Position numbers and translations under genes: made by a program. Positions 1-6,518 of a stretch of DNA of 16,463 bases are shown here, piece after piece (position 1 is the first letter of the stretch; each line of letters starts with the position of its first letter). Source of the stretch: CAYSLA01 sp964431685 (lineage in GTDB: Bacteria > Armatimonadota > UBA5829); assembly GCA_964431685.1 (NCBI GenBank), contig CAYSLA010000070.1, positions 1 to 16,463 on the forward strand, in the 5' to 3' direction. Below the pieces are notes generated by a model. It had not been told where the DNA came from. It searched no databases and saw nothing but the letters and a program-made list of their open reading frames with translations.

Positions 1-2058
1 ACGCGGGCCTACATCCGACGAATCGATCGGGCGGAAACCCAGGGCAAGCGCTGGCGAGTCAGGCCTGAGCGCCGAGGTAAGATCAGCAGGATCCTCGAGG
101 CCTGGTTCAGCGATGACCGAGTGCCGATCGTAGCCGAGTTCTCGCCAATCGTCGATGCCGATGGCTTCCAGCAAACGCCAGCGGCCGAAGAAGCTGGTTG
201 TATCGAAGTATCCGCTTACGACAGGGGCTCTTGATACGTCCCAGAGAACGTTCGTGTCACTGAGGAAACCGTGATCATTCAGGAATCCGTCGGTGAAAAC
301 CATGACCACGGGTTGCCCGTCGGTTATGAGGATATTGCCTTGCAGCGTCATAAGATGGCCTATTTCATCCGTCTCGTTCATCTCCCCTGTCGCGAAGCCG
401 ACCAGCCCCATCCCCCCGAACGCGAAGATGTTGTTCAGCAGGATGTTCGACCGCACGGAGTTCTGGTAGTACACGTGGCTGGTGGTGTTGTAGCAGATGT
501 TGTCTCGGATGATCATATGGGAGCTTGACTGGTCGGGATAGATCGCCCACCCGCCATAGTTGTACGCCCGGATGTCGTGGATCAAGTTCCCGGCCAGCAC
601 CGTCCCCGGCTGCACCCCAAGTGTATATATGCCGCCCATATCACTCAGAAGCCCCTGGCCGAGGTCGTGGATGTGGTTCTTTTCGATCCGATTGTTCTTC
701 GAAACGCTTTCCTGGTACGACCAGACCCACCCGCAGGATATCCCAGTGTAGAATAGGTCGTGAATGTGGTTATGGGAGATAAGGTTGCCGAATGAGTGCC
801 TTGACAGGATGCCCACAGCGCTGTGGAACACTCGTCCACCAGCCCAGATGTGGTTGTCCGTTATTGTGTTGTTTCCGGTTCTTCGAGCAAGCGGGCCGTC
901 CGCATCGGACCCGTTCATCGTAATCCCCCCGGCGCCGATGTCCGATATCTCATTGCCTACTACGCGGTTGTCCGTGCAGCCGTCTAGAAGCGAGATGCCG
1001 TACAAGCCGATATGCTCTATCCGGCAGTCCTCGACCGCGCAGTCTCTGGCGGCCTCAAAGCTGATCACCGCAGGCACGTTGGCGGCCGCCTGTGGTGCAG
1101 AAGCATAGTCCGCGTCGGCAAGCGGGCTGTCTTCTCCAACTCCCGAGCCCAGCGGTGACTGCACCCAATCCGCGTGCCGGAATGTCAGCCCTTCAAAACG
1201 CAGGGACACCACATATTCCGACCGGTCGGCGTCGCCCAGAACCTTGATGAACTGAGTGACCGCAGGAGCATACACCTCAGCAGTCTCAGGCGTTTCGCCG
1301 GATAACGGGATGTAGTAGAGTTTCCCACCGGTTCTATCCAGATACCACTGGCCCGGTTCGGTCAGCGCCTCAAAGACGTTCTCTACGTAGTACCTGGCGT
1401 AGTGTCTGCACTGATCATCTTTAAGCGCGAATATGCTTCTCCTGGAGGATGTCACAGTTCGCGTCGCCTCATCAAATGACTCAATGGGCATCCGTTCCTC
1501 AACCCACCAATGAAGAGCGACCACGTCCACATCCGTGATGTTGTGCCAGTTCTGCATATCGCCAGGAACGGCAACAAATGCGTTGCTTCCATCGAAAAGC
1601 TCTGCTGAGAGGTCGATCCCCGGCACGCTCTCGATGACGTAGAAGCCCTCTCTTGGAAGGCGAGTTCGGGGACGTCTGGCACCGTTTACAAAGAGCTCTC
1701 GGAAGTACCATTTGCCTGCGGCCACGAGTGGCATGTTGGCCACCCAGGTATCTCGCGAGCCCGTGCTCTCCACGCTCCAGTCAGTGATGCGCCTGCCGCC
1801 ATCTATCACTGGCTGCTCGCCATCGTATGCCGCATAGGTCACCGCCGAGTCTTCCGGCCCAAACAAAAGCGGCTCAGCAATTTCGTAGCGCCCACCACGA
1901 ATCTGCACCACACGCTGATCGGCACGCTCCATCTCGCGCACGGCCTCTCGGGCTCTCGCCACCGTGGCAAACGGTCCGTCAGACCCATCGGTGCGTGGCT
2001 CCGGCAGGAGCCCGGACCACGCGTCATTCCCATCAGTCGAGACGTACATTGTCTTCAT
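1..2058 (-). CDS. Right-handed parallel beta-helix protein, possible glycan-active enzyme (C-terminus outside window)
   Basis: The frame is open for all 686 codons from the ATG at 2058 to the window edge, so the gene is partial at its 3' end. The start is preceded by a GGGGG-type ribosome site about 6 bases upstream. The N-terminus (YVSTDGNDAWSG, then VVQIRGGRYEI and AAYDGEQPVIDGG) is the usual opening of secreted-type beta-helix proteins. WYFRELFVNGARRPRTRLP near residues 120-140 resembles the GH141-like group. Residues about 370-560 carry short repeating coils such as NTITDNHIW, NLISHNHIHDL, NRIEKNHIHDL and IIRDNICYN, typical of the PF13229 beta-helix. These proteins usually bind or cleave complex polysaccharides. 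There is no signal peptide, as the protein starts MKTMYVSTDG, which is odd for this fold and suggests a cytoplasmic enzyme acting on imported oligosaccharides. The exact activity cannot be stated. A polysaccharide lyase is an alternative. Confidence 0.88.
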   Translation of the reverse strand, partial: MKTMYVSTDGNDAWSGLLPEPRTDGSDGPFATVARAREAVREMERADQRVVQIRGGRYEIAEPLLFGPEDSAVTYAAYDGEQPVIDGGRRITDWSVESTGSRDTWVANMPLVAAGKWYFRELFVNGARRPRTRLPREGFYVIESVPGIDLSAELFDGSNAFVAVPGDMQNWHNITDVDVVALHWWVEERMPIESFDEATRTVTSSRRSIFALKDDQCRHYARYYVENVFEALTEPGQWYLDRTGGKLYYIPLSGETPETAEVYAPAVTQFIKVLGDADRSEYVVSLRFEGLTFRHADWVQSPLGSGVGEDSPLADADYASAPQAAANVPAVISFEAARDCAVEDCRIEHIGLYGISLLDGCTDNRVVGNEISDIGAGGITMNGSDADGPLARRTGNNTITDNHIWAGGRVFHSAVGILSRHSFGNLISHNHIHDLFYTGISCGWVWSYQESVSKNNRIEKNHIHDLGQGLLSDMGGIYTLGVQPGTVLAGNLIHDIRAYNYGGWAIYPDQSSSHMIIRDNICYNTTSHVYYQNSVRSNILLNNIFAFGGMGLVGFATGEMNETDEIGHLMTLQGNILITDGQPVVMVFTDGFLNDHGFLSDTNVLWDVSRAPVVSGYFDTTSFFGRWRLLEAIGIDDWRELGYDRHSVIAEPGLEDPADLTSALRPDSPALALGFRPIDSSDVGPR

Positions 2059-2153
2059 CCATTACCCCCAGCCTCGCATCGTGCCACGTCCACGTCGCTG
2101 TCAAAGTCTAGGGTTCGTCGTGCCAGCTATGATCTCCTTCGCGCTCCGTTGCA

Positions 2154-2182
2154 TTGACAACAGACGCGGCGCGTGATATAAC
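2154..2182 (+). promoter_or_regulatory. Sigma-70 type promoter of the yggU gene, predicted leaderless
   Basis: A perfect -35 TTGACA lies at 2154-2159. A 17-bp spacer separates it from TATAAC at 2177-2182, which matches 5 of 6 bases of the -10 consensus. Counting seven bases on from the last -10 base places the start of transcription at 2189, the A of the ATG itself. There is no purine-rich ribosome site before that ATG, which agrees with a leaderless mRNA. The transcription start is inferred from spacing. Confidence 0.75.
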
Positions 2183-2188
2183 CTCCCT

Positions 2189-2458
2189 ATGGCTGAAGCA
2201 AGACTCAGGGTGCATGTGACACCCAGGGGATCGAAGAATCAGATCGTTGGCTGGAATGCCGGGGTGCTGTCCGTAAAGATCACCGCTCCGCCCGTCGAAG
2301 GCGCTGCGAACGCGGCTGTGGTTAAGTTCATAGCCGATCTGCTTGGGGTCGCCAAGAGTAGGGTGCGCATAGTCTCAGGCGAAAAGAGCCGTGATAAGTC
2401 CCTGGCAATCGAGGGGATGAGTGATGAGGAGGTGCGGGGTAGGCTGGGCGCGGATTGA
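2189..2458 (+). CDS. DUF167 / YggU family protein
   Basis: This is an 89-residue protein with the full family signature: RLRVHVTPRGSKNQIVGW, then VKITAPPVEGAANAAVVKF, then IVSGEKSRDKSLAI. The length matches the family (about 75-100 residues). The function of DUF167 is not established. The fold is a small alpha/beta domain, and the gene often sits near cell-division or proline-synthesis genes in other bacteria, which is not the case here. The ATG is forced: the frame hits a stop (TGA at 2174-2176) just upstream and no other start precedes it. The gene has no Shine-Dalgarno site and follows a consensus promoter ending at 2182. It is transcribed away from the beta-helix gene and towards the tRNA-Ser. 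Three hairpin repeats begin 10 bases after its stop codon. Confidence 0.93.
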   Translation: MAEARLRVHVTPRGSKNQIVGWNAGVLSVKITAPPVEGAANAAVVKFIADLLGVAKSRVRIVSGEKSRDKSLAIEGMSDEEVRGRLGAD

Positions 2459-2468
2459 CGATTCGTCG

Positions 2469-2575
2469 GCTTCGGGACAGACGTCCGCGAAGCATATCAG
2501 CGCATGTCCGCTTCGGGACAGACATCCGCGAAGCATATCAGCGCATGTCCGCTTCGGGACAGAGGTCGGCGAAGC
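2469..2575. repeat. Three tandem copies of a 41-bp hairpin repeat
   Basis: Copies start at 2469, 2510 and 2551. The first two are full 41-bp units differing at one base. The third keeps only the hairpin part (25 bp, to 2575). Each hairpin has outer arms GCTTCG and CGAAGC, identical in all copies, and an inner GGAC/GTCC stem around a 4-base loop with one bulged G. Changes in copies 2 and 3 fall in the inner stem only. The 16-bp linker (ATATCAGCGCATGTCC) is identical between copies. No T-run follows on either strand, so this is not an ordinary intrinsic terminator. It sits between the convergent yggU and tRNA-Ser genes and could be a REP-like element or a transcript-end structure. Confidence 0.9.
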
Positions 2576-2621
2576 ACAGTGTGGGTTATATCTGGGAATC
2601 TCTTTGATGAGGCGTGGATGA

Positions 2622-2712
2622 TGGCGGAGCGGGTGGGATTCGAACCCACGAGGGAGTTGCCCCCCTACAGCATTTCCAGTGCTGCTCCTTCGGCCAGCTC
2701 GGACACCGCTCC
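2622..2712 (-). tRNA. tRNA-Ser (anticodon GGA), CCA encoded
   Basis: The minus strand folds into a full class II tRNA. The acceptor arms are GGAGCGG (2712-2706) and CCGCTCC (2632-2626), with discriminator G at 2625 and an encoded CCA at 2624-2622. The anticodon stem CAGCA/TGCTG encloses the loop CTGGAAA, with GGA at 2677-2675. The T arm is GTGGG-TTCGAAT-CCCAC, and the long variable arm is G-rich, as expected for serine. It reads UCC and UCU codons. It lies opposed to the surrounding plus-strand genes and has its own promoter at 2758-2786. Confidence 0.96.
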
Positions 2713-2757
2713 GTGCGAGGGCGGACAGCCGGTCCCCTACCCTGCGCTTAGAGCTAA

Positions 2758-2786
2758 ATCATAGCATAAGATAAGACTGGAGTCAA
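2758..2786 (-). promoter_or_regulatory. Promoter of tRNA-Ser
   Basis: On the minus strand a TTGACT -35 (2786-2781) is followed by exactly 17 bp and a TATGAT -10 (2763-2758). A TG one base upstream of the -10 makes an extended -10. Predicted transcription starts near 2751, giving a leader of about 38 bases before the mature tRNA at 2712. The -35 hexamer overlaps the ribosome site (GGAG, 2779-2782) of the plus-strand gene that starts at 2791. Confidence 0.82.
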
Positions 2787-2790
2787 TCAT

Positions 2791-3516
2791 TTGCTGATTG
2801 CTGTGGGAGTGGTTCTTGCCGCCGCATTCTGGATGCTGGCGCTCAAGTGGTGGGCGGACGGTATATACAGCGGAACAGACGCGATAATCGTCGCGGTGAT
2901 TGTCAGTTCCCTGATTATAGGACTGGCCACCGCCCACACGCTCTGGCAGGTTATACTGACCGGCCTGCCTCTTGTCCTTGCGCTGGCCTATACGCTCTAC
3001 GCATACCATTTGGGCAGCCTAAAGACCATCAGAAACTCTCGTCGAGACGCGCTGCTTCGCACAGTTGAGGACGACCCGCGAAACACCGGCGCAAGAGAGC
3101 AATATGCGCAGATCCTGCACGACTCCGGCGAACTGGAAATGGCGGTCGAGGAGATGCGGGTGGTTGCAGGGATGTCTTCCGCGATGGAGCCACGGTCAAC
3201 ACTGGCCAAGTGGGAAAAGGAGCTCTATCTTCGCGACACCCAAAACCCCGTCTGCAGATGGTGCGACACCGAAAACCAGCCCGGGGCAAGGTTCTGCGTG
3301 CGATGCGATGCCGAGTTGCCACTGGAAAGCAGAGTAGCCCGCTGGATCATCGGAGGAAAGGCGGCAAAACTACGTTACTTCCTGCTACTCGCGGCGCTCG
3401 TCGGGGCCGCCGGATTGTCGGTGTTGGTCAATCCCGACACAATACTCATTCCGATCGGGCTGGGGATACTCGCGTTAGTGGGTTGGTCGCTACTTCGCTC
3501 CATCACCAGAAAGTAG
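2791..3516 (+). CDS. Membrane protein with a zinc ribbon, unrecognised
   Basis: I do not recognise a named family for this 241-residue protein. Visible parts, in order, are hydrophobic helices at about 1-20, 30-50 and 52-72, then a basic stretch (RNSRRDALLR). Next comes a helical soluble segment at about 85-148 resembling one TPR-like pair (NTGAREQYAQILHDSGELEMAVEEM is the core, residues 98-122). A zinc ribbon follows with C155, C158, C169 and C172 in CxxC pairs, and two further helices at about 195-213 and 217-236. The layout suggests a membrane scaffold with a small cytoplasmic domain. The start is TTG, with GGAG 8 bases upstream. The tRNA-Ser promoter runs the other way through the same bases. 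Its role is unknown. A phospholipase-D-nuclease-like N-terminal helix pair or a TPR-type assembly factor are possibilities only. Confidence 0.8.
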   Translation: MLIAVGVVLAAAFWMLALKWWADGIYSGTDAIIVAVIVSSLIIGLATAHTLWQVILTGLPLVLALAYTLYAYHLGSLKTIRNSRRDALLRTVEDDPRNTGAREQYAQILHDSGELEMAVEEMRVVAGMSSAMEPRSTLAKWEKELYLRDTQNPVCRWCDTENQPGARFCVRCDAELPLESRVARWIIGGKAAKLRYFLLLAALVGAAGLSVLVNPDTILIPIGLGILALVGWSLLRSITRK

Positions 3517-3570
3517 CGGTTGGCCCAGATTCGTCGTGAACATCTGTCACTCGGAGACAGTAGACCGGGG

Positions 3571-3576
3571 TATACT
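3571..3576 (+). promoter_or_regulatory. Possible -10 element of the phasin operon
   Basis: TATACT matches 5 of 6 bases of the -10 consensus and lies in the 185-bp gap before the phasin-like gene. No good -35 exists at 16-18 bp; TGTCAC at 3545-3550 is 20 bp away. A short inverted repeat, CTGTC/GACAG (3544-3560), covers the expected -35 region. An activator-dependent promoter would fit, but this is a weak call. Confidence 0.35.
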
Positions 3577-3609
3577 CTGAGACCGAATCAGTGCGCGGAC
3601 AAGCAATCA

Positions 3610-3645
3610 TGCACGGATTCGTGGTAACATGTGCAGGGATTCGTG
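3610..3645 (+). repeat. Two palindromic direct repeats, 22-bp period, upstream of the phasin gene
   Basis: TGCACGGATTCGTG (3610-3623) and TGCAGGGATTCGTG (3632-3645) match at 13 of 14 bases and are offset by 22 bp, two helical turns. The first copy contains the inverted repeat CACG-GATT-CGTG, and the second loses one base of it. They lie 57-92 bases before the phasin start. The arrangement resembles a paired operator. No regulator is identified. Confidence 0.5.
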
Positions 3646-3701
3646 CGTATTACCAACGGCAGGCGCGTTCAGACAATTCTCGCAAGACAAAGGAGCAAAC
3701 G

Positions 3702-4073
3702 ATGGAAGTTAAGGACATACTCAAGAGAACGATGGCTTTCGGGCTGGGAGCCGCGGCTTTCAGCGCTGAGAAGTTCAAGCAGTTCGCGGACGATATGGTC
3801 GTTCGGGGCGAGATGAACTCGGATGAGGCAAAGAAGTGGGTGGATGAGGTTTCGCAGAAGGCCGACTCCGAAAAGACGAAAATGCAGGAGTGGGTCCGCG
3901 AACAGGTATGCAAAGCGATGAAGCAACTGGGCGCTCCGGACCTGCAGTATGTAAGGAAGCTTGAGGCGCGCATAGCTGTCCTCGAAGCCAAACTGGGTGT
4001 CGAGAGCACGGTTGAATCGGAGACGTGTTGCTGCTGCTGCGAGAACGCAGAATCAGCCGATCCTGAGGCCTGA
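3702..4073 (+). CDS. Phasin-superfamily protein with a five-cysteine run
   Basis: This 123-residue protein resembles the phasin-like group (COG3937 type). A short hydrophobic N-terminal stretch (MAFGLGAAAFSAEKFKQFADDM, within residues 11-32) is followed by a charged helical region (EMNSDEAKKWVDEV, then residues 50-100) likely to form a coiled coil. Such proteins bind the surface of storage granules or membranes. The start at 3702 follows AAAGGAG at 3689-3695; the frame is open further upstream, but that stretch reads unlike the family. An odd feature is CCCCC at residues 109-113, encoded by TGT and four TGC codons in an acidic tail. The stop codon shares one base with the ATG of the UbiB-like gene (TGATG), so translation is coupled. 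No PHA synthase is seen, so a granule role is unproven. Confidence 0.75.
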   Translation: MEVKDILKRTMAFGLGAAAFSAEKFKQFADDMVVRGEMNSDEAKKWVDEVSQKADSEKTKMQEWVREQVCKAMKQLGAPDLQYVRKLEARIAVLEAKLGVESTVESETCCCCCENAESADPEA

Positions 4074-5728
4074 TGCTAGGGCGCAGCAGGCGGCACCTGA
4101 GACGATACCGCGAGATGGCTGGCGTGCTCGCCAAACACGGATGGGGCTGGGTGTTGCACAGCACAAGACTGGGGGACTTCCTCGGTCGTCCCGGAGCACT
4201 TACGGGCGCCAATGCCGGGCCTGAACACGTGCGTCAGACCCTGGAGGAACTGGGACCCACTTTCGTGAAGATGGGCCAACTCCTCTCCACACGCCCCGAC
4301 ATAGTGCCGGAAGCATATCTCGCCGAACTGGTGAAACTGCAGGACACAGCACCCACCATCCCGTTCGAAGATATCAAGGCAGTAATAGAGTCGGAGTTCG
4401 ACGTCTCTATCGGCAGACTCTACACTGAGTTCGATGAGACTCCGGTTGCTGCGGCTTCACTCGGCCAGGTGCATCGCGCTCGCCTGTCCGACGGCACGCA
4501 GGTGATGGTGAAGGTCCAGCGGCCCAATGTTCGCGAGCTGATAGAGACCGATATAGAGATCCTCTACAAGCGCGCTCAGTTCCTGGAGCAGCACTGGGAG
4601 GTTGCGCGAACATACGGGATCGCGGACATAGTAGACGAGTTTGCCATCACCATCCGCGAGGAACTGGACTACACCCGAGAAGCGCGCAACACTGACCGTC
4701 TGCGCGAGATGCTGCAATCCGAGAAGAAGCTCAACTTGCCGGAGGTTCAATGGCAGCTTACGACAAACCGAGTGCTAACACTGCAGATGATGAGCGGAAT
4801 CAAAATCACCGACCTGGCCGCCAATCGTGTTGAGGGAGTCGATCCGGTTGACGTATCAAACCGACTGGCCTCTTCGTTCATGGAACAGGTGTTCATTCAC
4901 CGATTCTTCCACGCCGACCCTCATCCCGGCAACATACTGGTGAATAACGAAGGTGACATTGCGCTGTTGGACTGCGGACAGGTTGGCCGGCTGGACAGCC
5001 AACTCCGCTCCGGAGCCGTGCGGTTGATGCTGGCATTCCAGGAACAGAACACACGGGGCTTCGCGGATGAGGTGATCGCCCTGGGAATCACAGAACACGA
5101 GATAGACATGCCCAGGTTCACACAAGACATGGGCAAAGTGCTCCGGTCGTTCTATGACACTCCGGCCTCGTCCGTGAATATGGGCTCGCTGCTAACCCGA
5201 GTGCTCACGGTCTCAGCACGTCACAGGATCAGGTTGCCAAGTGTTTTCGCGGTGCTCGGAAAGGTGTTTGCCAACATTGATGGGATATGCCGCCAGTTGA
5301 ACCCGGAGTTCAACTTCACTGAGCTGGTCAAGAGCTACGTGGGCAAGGCCGTGCGAACGGAGATCAAGTCGGAGAGCACGATCGCGGAGCTGTATCGCGC
5401 CATTGCGTCCATAAAGAATCTGCTCTTCAACATGCCCGAACAGCTTGACAGGCTTATTCGCAAAGCGGTGGACGGCACGCTGAGGATCGAGTTCAAGCAC
5501 CAGGGTCTGGAGGATGTCTCCAACTCATTCCGCAACTCGGCCAACAGAATATCAATAGCCCTGATTGTTGGCGCGATAATAGTCGGCTCGTCCCTGGTGA
5601 GCACGTCTCCGATGCAGCCGACGAGCTGGTTCGGCGTGCCCAGACTGGGCCTGTTCGGGTATGTGCTTGCCACGTTGTTCGGAGTTTGGCTAATATGGAG
5701 TGTTATCAGATCTGGCAAGCAGAGGTGA
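4073..5728 (+). CDS. ABC1/AarF/UbiB family atypical kinase-like protein
   Basis: This 551-residue protein has the full set of ABC1 family motifs. The KxGQ motif is at about 66-69 (FVKMGQLLSTRPDIVP) and the alanine-rich nucleotide loop at about 125-131 (VAAASLGQVHRARL). There is an invariant lysine near 147 (VMVKVQRP) and EELDY near 196-200. The catalytic-type HADPHPGN is at 280-287, and the metal-binding aspartate, near 300, lies in LLDCGQVG. Two C-terminal membrane helices (about 491-508 and 524-545) anchor it in the membrane. Family members support ubiquinone or other isoprenoid-lipid metabolism through ATPase activity, but this protein's substrate is not known. A ubiB symbol is withheld because no quinone genes are nearby. 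It is coupled to the phasin-like gene upstream by a one-base overlap and ends four bases before the methyltransferase start. Confidence 0.92.
   Translation: MLGRSRRHLRRYREMAGVLAKHGWGWVLHSTRLGDFLGRPGALTGANAGPEHVRQTLEELGPTFVKMGQLLSTRPDIVPEAYLAELVKLQDTAPTIPFEDIKAVIESEFDVSIGRLYTEFDETPVAAASLGQVHRARLSDGTQVMVKVQRPNVRELIETDIEILYKRAQFLEQHWEVARTYGIADIVDEFAITIREELDYTREARNTDRLREMLQSEKKLNLPEVQWQLTTNRVLTLQMMSGIKITDLAANRVEGVDPVDVSNRLASSFMEQVFIHRFFHADPHPGNILVNNEGDIALLDCGQVGRLDSQLRSGAVRLMLAFQEQNTRGFADEVIALGITEHEIDMPRFTQDMGKVLRSFYDTPASSVNMGSLLTRVLTVSARHRIRLPSVFAVLGKVFANIDGICRQLNPEFNFTELVKSYVGKAVRTEIKSESTIAELYRAIASIKNLLFNMPEQLDRLIRKAVDGTLRIEFKHQGLEDVSNSFRNSANRISIALIVGAIIVGSSLVSTSPMQPTSWFGVPRLGLFGYVLATLFGVWLIWSVIRSGKQR
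5721..5728 (+). promoter_or_regulatory. Strong ribosome site that sets a TTG start
   Basis: AGAGGTGA matches the anti-Shine-Dalgarno almost fully and contains the TGA stop of the UbiB-like gene. It lies four bases before a TTG at 5733. This favours 5733 over the GTG at 5700, which lies inside the upstream gene and has no such site. Confidence 0.65.
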
Positions 5729-5732
5729 GTGG

Positions 5733-6518
5733 TTGACGGAAGTTCAAAACGAAGGCGGCATTATTCCGGAGGCGGATCAGTTCAGAGCTATTGCGCCGTT
5801 CTATGACTCGTTGATGGCCGGCGTGCCATACGGGCTCTGGGTTTGCTATATAGAGGACATCTTGTCCAAGCTGCGCTTTAAGCCGCAGACTGTGCTGGAC
5901 CTGGCGTGCGGGACGGGAACGGTGAGCGAATTGCTGCATTGCCGCGGGTTCGACGTTGTCGGTGTCGACCTCTCAGAAGAAATGATCGATGTCGCCAGGT
6001 CAAAGTCGGGAAATGTGGAGTACCACGCAGTGGACGCCTCCCAGATGGACCTGGGCAGGTCATTCGACCTGGTGTTGAGCTTGTTCGACAGTCTCAACTA
6101 CATCACGGACGCCGAGACCCTGAGGAGGGCTATCATCAACGTCGGCAAGCACACTCACACAGGGGGCCTGTTCATATTCGACGTGAACACAATCTATGCC
6201 TTGTCGAACCACTTCTTCGACCAGGCGAATATGTCAGAATCAGCGAATCCGAAGTACATCTGGACGAGTAAGTTCGATCACTCGACGCGCATCTGCACGG
6301 TAAACATGATCTTTGAGATCAAGGATGAACACGGCAGACCGGTTCAATTCAAGGAAGTGCATGTGCAGAGAGGCTACACGCTGGAAGAACTGGGACAGAT
6401 GCTCACCGATGCCGGATTCGAGACACTGAATATATACAATGCTTACAAGTTCCGCAAACCTACGCGAAGGTCCGACAGAGTGTTCTTTGTAGCACGTAAG
6501 GTATCAGGCGATGGCTAA
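5733..6518 (+). CDS. Class I SAM-dependent methyltransferase
   Basis: This 261-residue protein has the SAM-binding Rossmann motifs. Motif I is VLDLACGTG at about 54-62, the acidic ribose-binding residue lies in VVGVDLSEEM near D79, and FDLVLSLFDSLNYI near 111-124 is the motif II/IV region. GGLFIFDVNT follows. The C-terminal part (EVHVQRGYTLEELGQMLTD, then RVFFVARK) is an extra beta-rich segment common in small-molecule N- or O-methyltransferases of this class. The substrate cannot be predicted. The start is taken as TTG at 5733 because of the ribosome site at 5721-5728; a GTG at 5700 would add 11 residues. The gene overlaps the next one by 8 bases and is part of the phasin-UbiB block. No separate promoter is visible. 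Confidence 0.88.
   Translation: MTEVQNEGGIIPEADQFRAIAPFYDSLMAGVPYGLWVCYIEDILSKLRFKPQTVLDLACGTGTVSELLHCRGFDVVGVDLSEEMIDVARSKSGNVEYHAVDASQMDLGRSFDLVLSLFDSLNYITDAETLRRAIINVGKHTHTGGLFIFDVNTIYALSNHFFDQANMSESANPKYIWTSKFDHSTRICTVNMIFEIKDEHGRPVQFKEVHVQRGYTLEELGQMLTDAGFETLNIYNAYKFRKPTRRSDRVFFVARKVSGDG

Noticed and set aside
2469..2575. CRISPR array
   Set aside because: The intervals between repeats are identical rather than unique spacers, there are only three units, and no cas gene is nearby.
3591..3701. Upstream extension of the phasin-like protein
   Set aside because: A strong AAAGGAG site marks the ATG at 3702, and the extra residues run through the paired repeats and look non-coding.
5700..5732. 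GTG start of the methyltransferase at 5700
   Set aside because: It lies within the UbiB-like gene without a ribosome site, whereas TTG 5733 follows AGAGGTGA. This is still uncertain by 11 residues.
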